Part shown: positions 11,831-15,296 of the stretch, piece by piece
How the letters are laid out: each line of letters starts with the position of its first letter
Numbering within the stretch: position 1 is the stretch's first letter
NCBI GenBank assembly: GCA_039588335.1
Contig: JBDGZZ010000091.1
Span: forward strand, 1 to 15,296
Direction of reading: 5' to 3'
Source of the DNA: G020351775 sp039588335
GTDB lineage: Bacteria; Gemmatimonadota; Gemmatimonadetes; Gemmatimonadales; GWC2-71-9
Length of the DNA stretch: 15,296 nucleotides
Translations under genes and position numbers: made by a program
Notes under the pieces: model-generated
Seen by the model: only the letters and a program-made list of their open reading frames with translations
Database searches by the model: none
What the model was told of the DNA's origin: nothing

Positions 11831-14503
11831 CTACCGCTCCACCTCCACATCCGCCACCCATATGTCTACTTCGGGCTGCCCTACAGACAGATAGAGGCGG
11901 TCGGGGCCGACGGTGAGCCACGCTCTGGCAACGGACTCGGGATCGTCATATGCAATCACGAGGCTCGGCTCGCCGCCCTGCACAGGAATGGCCCAAATCC
12001 CCTCCATACCGTCTTCGTGCGTTGCCCAGGCGTATATGGTCGAGCCGTCCCTGGAGAACCTCTGATAGAGGTTTGCCAGACTTAGCCCGTCGGTCGCGGG
12101 ATCGTAGCGCCACAGCACTTCTCCCTCCCGCGACAACAGCACAAGGGAAGCAGCCGGCCCAGTAGCTGCTGCTGGCCCCGCGCCCACATTACACAACACG
12201 CCGCTGCCGTCTGGTGCCCAATCGGAGGGCTGGCAGCCAAAGTCGGAGATCTGGATGGCGTCACCCCAAGCTCCGCCAATCGCCTCACGCGACACAACCC
12301 ACGCCTCAAGCTGTCCAGTCTGGTTTGAGTTGAACGCAAGCTCCAGCCCGCTCGGGGACCACATTGGGAGCCAAGTTAACTCGGCACTGGTAATCTGGAC
12401 CGGGGTGCCCCCGTTTGCGGATACTACCATCACCTGAACCTCACCACCCTCGTCCTTGTGAAACGCGATCTCGGTTCCATCGGGTGACCATCGGGGATCA
12501 AACTCGTTCACCGGGCTGTCGGTGATCGGCGTCGGGTTGCCACCCTCAACGGGCATCTTGTAGATGTTTTGGTTGCCCCGGACGTCCGAGGAGTAGACGA
12601 TCCACCTACCGTCGGGTGAGATGTCGTGGGGCTGGATCACCGCGTTTTCGCTGGTCACTTGGTGGCCATCGGCTATTGAGACGGTGCCCGAGTCGGTCGG
12701 ATACGACCAGATGTTCTGGCGCATGGTGGCCTTCGAAAACGCCAGCTTCCTCGCGGCGATGGAATAGGAGATCGTGTGTGCATCGGTCAGTCCCGCCACC
12801 TTCCGTGGTTCTCCGCGAGATCCCGACGGTCCGACCTCAACGACATACACCTCCCACTGGCCGTCGCGGTCGGACACGAATAGCAGGTGGTCGTCATCGA
12901 GCCAGGCCGGACTGATGTCAGTAAACTCGTCTCCGGTCACTCCCACAGGCTCACCGCCGTCGGCATCCACGATCCAGATTGACGACGAAGCTCCAACGTG
13001 GAAGTGCACGAGCGGACCATACCCTCCGTACACGTAGGCGATCCACCTGCTGTCGGGTGACCACTCAGGCGAAAGGCTCCGCACCACCGTTAGTTCGGCG
13101 ACTGCGAGCAGTTTGGTGGTGTCTTCGGCAATCGAATAGGTAAAGATGCTGTCACCATTCGCGATGAATACGACGCGAGAACCATCAGGCGACCACGCTG
13201 GCTTGAAGGCGTTCCTTGGCAGGTCAGTGGCGCGAACCGAGCCTCCCAGCCTCCCTGTTTCCATCCACGGGCACTCCCTCGAGGGGCACAGACCACGGAA
13301 GCGAACGGACTCACCGTCGGCGCTCCACGCGGGAAATCGCTCGTGTGAATCATGCACTCCCTGTGTGGGTCGGGCCTCGCCACCTCCAACCGCAGTGCGT
13401 GTACTTCGAATGACAACTGACTGCCTCCCGTCACGCTGAGCTATGAACGCCACCTGACTTCCGTCTGGCGACAAGGCTGGCTGCCACTCCATCCCCGGTT
13501 CGCTGGTCACGGCGCGGATGTTGGACGTAGTGATGGTGATCGGGCTCGGTTCCATCATTCGCGAGACCAGAACCGTGACCGCGATAATTGCAGCAACGCC
13601 CGCCGGTACTCCCGCTATCATCCATCGGCGCTTCGCCAGCCGATCCACGGGCACACTCGGCGTAGCCAATGCCTCCAACTGCGGTAACAATTCCTCGGCA
13701 GTCTGCCACCTATCAGCGGCCTTCTTCTCCAAACACCTGAGCACCAACTGTTCGAGGGCAGGTGGTACTGTTTCTCGGTACTTCGTGACCGGCTCGGGTG
13801 TCTGGGTAACATGAGCCGCAAGCAACTCTTGCTGCGTGTTGCCAACAAATGGTGTTCTGCCAGTTAGCAGCTCGTAGGCGATCACGCCCACGGCATAGAT
13901 GTCCGCTCGATGGTCTATGTGTGGATCAGCAGCCGCTTGCTCAGGGGCCATGTAGGCAGGCGTCCCTAACGCAACACCCTCAGTGGTTAACTTATGCGCT
14001 CCCGTCGCTTCGCTAACCGCCTTGGCTACTCCGAAGTCGGTCACCAGCGCATGACGCTCAGTCAGCATCACGTTGTCTGGCTTGATGTCCCTGTGAACTA
14101 CGTTGTGCTTGTGAGCATGACTCAGGGCGTCAACGACATCGCGAAGGATGCGAAGAGCCTCCGCGATAGGGAGTTCACCTTCCTTCGCCAGCCTGTCCCT
14201 CAGCGACTGCCCCTCGACATATGGCATGACGTAGTAGAGGAACCCGCCAGCGTCACCTGAGTCGTGGAGTGGCAGGATGTGAGGGTGTGTGAGATTGGCC
14301 GCGATCTTGATCTCTTGGTGGAACCGCTCAGGACCCAACGCGGCAGCCAATTCAGGACGGAGGACCTTGACGGCGACCTGGCGTTCGTGCTTGAGATCTC
14401 GAGCGAGATAGACCGTTGCCATGCCGCCAGCGCCAAGCGGGCGCTCGATGGCGTAGCGGTCTTGGAGGGCTTCCTTCAGACGAGCTAGGACATCCTCGGT
14501 CAC
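11831..14503 (-). CDS. Membrane Ser/Thr protein kinase (PASTA-less, Hanks type) fused to TolB/PD40 beta-propeller
   Basis: The protein has 890 residues from GTG 14503, with AGGAGG 9 nt upstream. The kinase domain spans about 17-280: Gly-loop LGAGGMATVYLA (23-34), K46 in VAVKVL, E64, HRDIKPDN (137-144), DFG (156-158), TPAYMAPE (181-188) and a complete C-lobe, so it should be active. A TM follows at about 294-313 (WMIAGVPAGVAAIIAVTVLV). Residues about 325-885 are a periplasmic propeller with repeated PD40 units such as PAWSPDGSRVVFIA, PRWSPDGTEIAFHKD and SPDGRWIVYSSD. This architecture is frequent in Gemmatimonadota and Acidobacteriota. It would sense an envelope ligand or protein and phosphorylate cytoplasmic targets. 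No substrate gene is adjacent. The Shine-Dalgarno lies in a 7-bp palindrome (14514-14529). Confidence 0.95.
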   Translation of the reverse strand: MTEDVLARLKEALQDRYAIERPLGAGGMATVYLARDLKHERQVAVKVLRPELAAALGPERFHQEIKIAANLTHPHILPLHDSGDAGGFLYYVMPYVEGQSLRDRLAKEGELPIAEALRILRDVVDALSHAHKHNVVHRDIKPDNVMLTERHALVTDFGVAKAVSEATGAHKLTTEGVALGTPAYMAPEQAAADPHIDHRADIYAVGVIAYELLTGRTPFVGNTQQELLAAHVTQTPEPVTKYRETVPPALEQLVLRCLEKKAADRWQTAEELLPQLEALATPSVPVDRLAKRRWMIAGVPAGVAAIIAVTVLVSRMMEPSPITITTSNIRAVTSEPGMEWQPALSPDGSQVAFIAQRDGRQSVVIRSTRTAVGGGEARPTQGVHDSHERFPAWSADGESVRFRGLCPSRECPWMETGRLGGSVRATDLPRNAFKPAWSPDGSRVVFIANGDSIFTYSIAEDTTKLLAVAELTVVRSLSPEWSPDSRWIAYVYGGYGPLVHFHVGASSSIWIVDADGGEPVGVTGDEFTDISPAWLDDDHLLFVSDRDGQWEVYVVEVGPSGSRGEPRKVAGLTDAHTISYSIAARKLAFSKATMRQNIWSYPTDSGTVSIADGHQVTSENAVIQPHDISPDGRWIVYSSDVRGNQNIYKMPVEGGNPTPITDSPVNEFDPRWSPDGTEIAFHKDEGGEVQVMVVSANGGTPVQITSAELTWLPMWSPSGLELAFNSNQTGQLEAWVVSREAIGGAWGDAIQISDFGCQPSDWAPDGSGVLCNVGAGPAAATGPAASLVLLSREGEVLWRYDPATDGLSLANLYQRFSRDGSTIYAWATHEDGMEGIWAIPVQGGEPSLVIAYDDPESVARAWLTVGPDRLYLSVGQPEVDIWVADVEVER

Positions 14504-14513
14504 GTCATGCGAC

Positions 14514-14529
14514 CTCCTGGTCCCAGGAG
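14514..14529 (-). promoter_or_regulatory. Palindrome covering the kinase Shine-Dalgarno
   Basis: CTCCTGG (14514-14520) and CCAGGAG (14523-14529) form a perfect 7-bp inverted repeat with a 2-bp spacer. The minus-strand AGGAGG ribosome-binding site (14513-14518) falls within one arm. It could fold in RNA and limit initiation, or be a protein-binding dyad. Confidence 0.4.
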
Positions 14530-14601
14530 ATAAGCTACGACTTGCGTTATGGCGGGGCCAGATGGATCGCTACGGGGCGATGATCGCTACAAGGATCAGG
14601 T

Positions 14602-14850
14602 TCATTCGAACCTTCCTTCGGGGTACTCTCCCAGGTTGTCCTCCATCACCAGCACGTAGCGCTCGGTCACTTCCTCCTCATGGCGCGTCCCCACAGCATA
14701 CTTCGCCAACAGGTCCACCACCTTCAAACGCAGTTCGTCCGTCGTCGGTGGCTTAACAACCATGACTTGCGCACAGTCAGGGCACTCGATCCGCATGTCC
14801 CGAGGAGCCTCCAGAATCTCTTCGAGCGCCGCTAATCCTTCTTCACCCAA
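14602..14850 (-). CDS. Small hypothetical CxxC protein
   Basis: The protein has 82 residues if started at TTG 14850, directly after an in-frame stop, or 64 from ATG 14796 (MRIECPDCAQVMVVKPP), which has GGAGG 11 nt upstream. A single CPDC pair could be half of a zinc ribbon, but no second pair is present. The rest is acidic and helical (LRLKVVDLLAKYAVG, RHEEEVTERYVLVME). I do not recognise the family with confidence; its size and layout recall small phage or mobile-element proteins, which would suit the neighbouring tRNA integration site. It is 98 bp upstream of the kinase on the same strand. Confidence 0.55.
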   Translation of the reverse strand: MGEEGLAALEEILEAPRDMRIECPDCAQVMVVKPPTTDELRLKVVDLLAKYAVGTRHEEEVTERYVLVMEDNLGEYPEGRFE

Positions 14851-14884
14851 CCCGGCTTACGGCAACTCCATGTCACATACGTAG

Positions 14885-14921
14885 AAGGCCGATGAAGCTA
14901 ATCCGTTGCTCCATCGACCTT
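14885..14921 (-). terminator. Strand-specific hairpin after tRNA-Pro
   Basis: In minus-strand RNA, 14 consecutive pairs form between 14921-14908 and 14898-14885 around a 9-nt loop, two of them G-U. On the plus strand those two become A-C mismatches, so the structure is built for minus-strand RNA, the strand of the tRNA just upstream. There is no clear U-tract, so it may be a weak terminator or a 3' processing structure. Confidence 0.5.
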
Positions 14922-14928
14922 TAATTAA

Positions 14929-15002
14929 TCGGGACGGTGGGATTTGAACCCACGACCCCCTGAACCCCATTCAGGTGCGCTACCGGGCTGCGCCACGTCC
15001 CG
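14929..15002 (-). tRNA. tRNA-Pro (anticodon GGG)
   Basis: It is 74 nt with no encoded CCA. The acceptor stem CGGGACG/CGTCCCG is perfect, with discriminator A. D-arm GCGC-AGCCCGGTA-GCGC, anticodon stem CCTGA/TCAGG with loop ATGGGGT (anticodon GGG, reading CCC and CCT), and T-arm with GGTTCAAATCC are all intact. It is the only complete copy among several tRNA-Pro-derived segments in the window and is presumably the functional gene and original attachment target. Confidence 0.95.
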
Positions 15003-15046
15003 TTCAACTCCAATCTACCACCGGACTCAAGGCGTCGTGGAACGAT

Positions 15047-15181
15047 CCCCCTGATGCGACGCCGGAGCGATAGCGACGGCGAGCAAGGTCAACGTCGCGA
15101 GTGCGGTCCAGCTTGCTGGAACGCTCGAGCGATGGTTGCCCAACCCCATTCAGGTGCGCTACCGGACTGCGCCACGTCCCG
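15047..15181 (-). pseudogene. R3: 5' half of tRNA-Pro plus structured insert
   Basis: On the minus strand, 15181-15143 is the complete 5' half of tRNA-Pro: acceptor 5' strand, D-arm with one change from the intact gene, anticodon stem and GGG anticodon. An 88-bp insert follows, then TCAGGGGG (the 3' anticodon-stem strand), after which similarity to tRNA ends at 15047. The insert shares the R1/R2 ends and the conserved hairpin CGCCG (15060-15064) / CGGCG (15077-15081), and has an extra stem TCCAG-CAAG-CTGGA. The insertion point corresponds to tRNA position 37/38. Confidence 0.7.
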
Positions 15182-15244
15182 AGACCCTGTAATGTAGTCG
15201 GAAGAACCGACCTACGCCCCTGTTACGCTTAGGCGCAAGGGCGT

Positions 15245-15273
15245 GGAGTAGAATTTGCAGTAGTTTCTACTCC
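15245..15273 (+). promoter_or_regulatory. 9-bp inverted repeat abutting a start codon
   Basis: GGAGTAGAA (15245-15253) and TTCTACTCC (15265-15273) are perfect inverted repeats with an 11-bp spacer, ending at the base before ATG 15274. It may be an operator or an RNA hairpin controlling the gene that begins there. Confidence 0.45.
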
Positions 15274-15296
15274 ATGCCAAGACCGTTCGCATACCG
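15274..15296 (+). CDS. Start of a plus-strand gene, possibly an integrase
   Basis: ATG 15274 begins MPRPFAY and runs off the window. Seven codons cannot identify it. Its position about 90 bp from the tRNA-Pro remnant R3 is where a tyrosine recombinase gene would be expected, and short basic starts of this kind are common in integrases; that is inference from position only. No separate Shine-Dalgarno is seen, apart from GGAG in the hairpin arm. Confidence 0.25.

Noticed and set aside
4376..15181. R1-R3 as a CRISPR array or group I intron
   Set aside because: Copies are kilobases apart without spacers, and the inserts are far too short for a group I intron core.

Overview
The window looks like a chromosomal accessory region of an uncultured, moderately GC-rich soil or sediment bacterium, most likely Gemmatimonadota or Acidobacteriota. 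The lineage is inferred from two PadR regulator + orphan FtsX/MacB-type permease ('ADOP') pairs and from a Ser/Thr kinase fused to a TolB/PD40 beta-propeller, both typical of those phyla. No ribosomal or marker gene is present to confirm it.

Layout. 1-245 (+): 3' end of a cardiolipin synthase/phospholipase D-family gene. 482-3172 (-): a gene scrap, a small lipoprotein, an exported AGE/cellobiose-epimerase-like lipoprotein, and a frameshifted hendecad coiled-coil/membrane protein. 3234-4124 (-): a two-gene unit of a 72-codon heavy-metal-associated (HMA) domain protein and an organomercurial lyase (MerB). 4376-11780: a 7.17-kb block bounded by two colinear direct repeats of about 235 bp (R1, R2). 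It holds two convergent PadR-permease pairs and a vestigial third permease start. 11831-14850 (-): kinase/propeller protein and a small CxxC protein. 14929-15296: intact tRNA-Pro(GGG), a partial tRNA-Pro copy (R3) and the first codons of a plus-strand gene.

Main discovery candidate. The HMA gene is open from ATG to TAG except for one in-frame TGA. That TGA lies exactly at the first cysteine of the metal-binding GMTCxxC motif (here GMT-TGA-TGC). It is followed by a hairpin whose apical loop starts 21 nt downstream, in the range of bacterial SECIS elements. The simplest reading is a selenocysteine UxxC metallochaperone translated just ahead of MerB, 9 nt away, whose C102/D105/C171 catalytic triad is intact. 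A selenol-thiol site could pass mercury to or from the lyase. This function is inference; a nonsense mutation or sequencing error remains possible.

Second theme. Remnants of tRNA-Pro recur at R1, R2, R3 and the intact tRNA. In R1-R3 the two anticodon-arm halves are separated by a structured 73-88 bp insert containing a hairpin with a compensatory base-pair change. R1 and R2 also carry 12-bp-period direct repeats resembling integrase arm sites. This suggests a tRNA-Pro integration hot spot that has been used repeatedly, with the permease block as one cargo.
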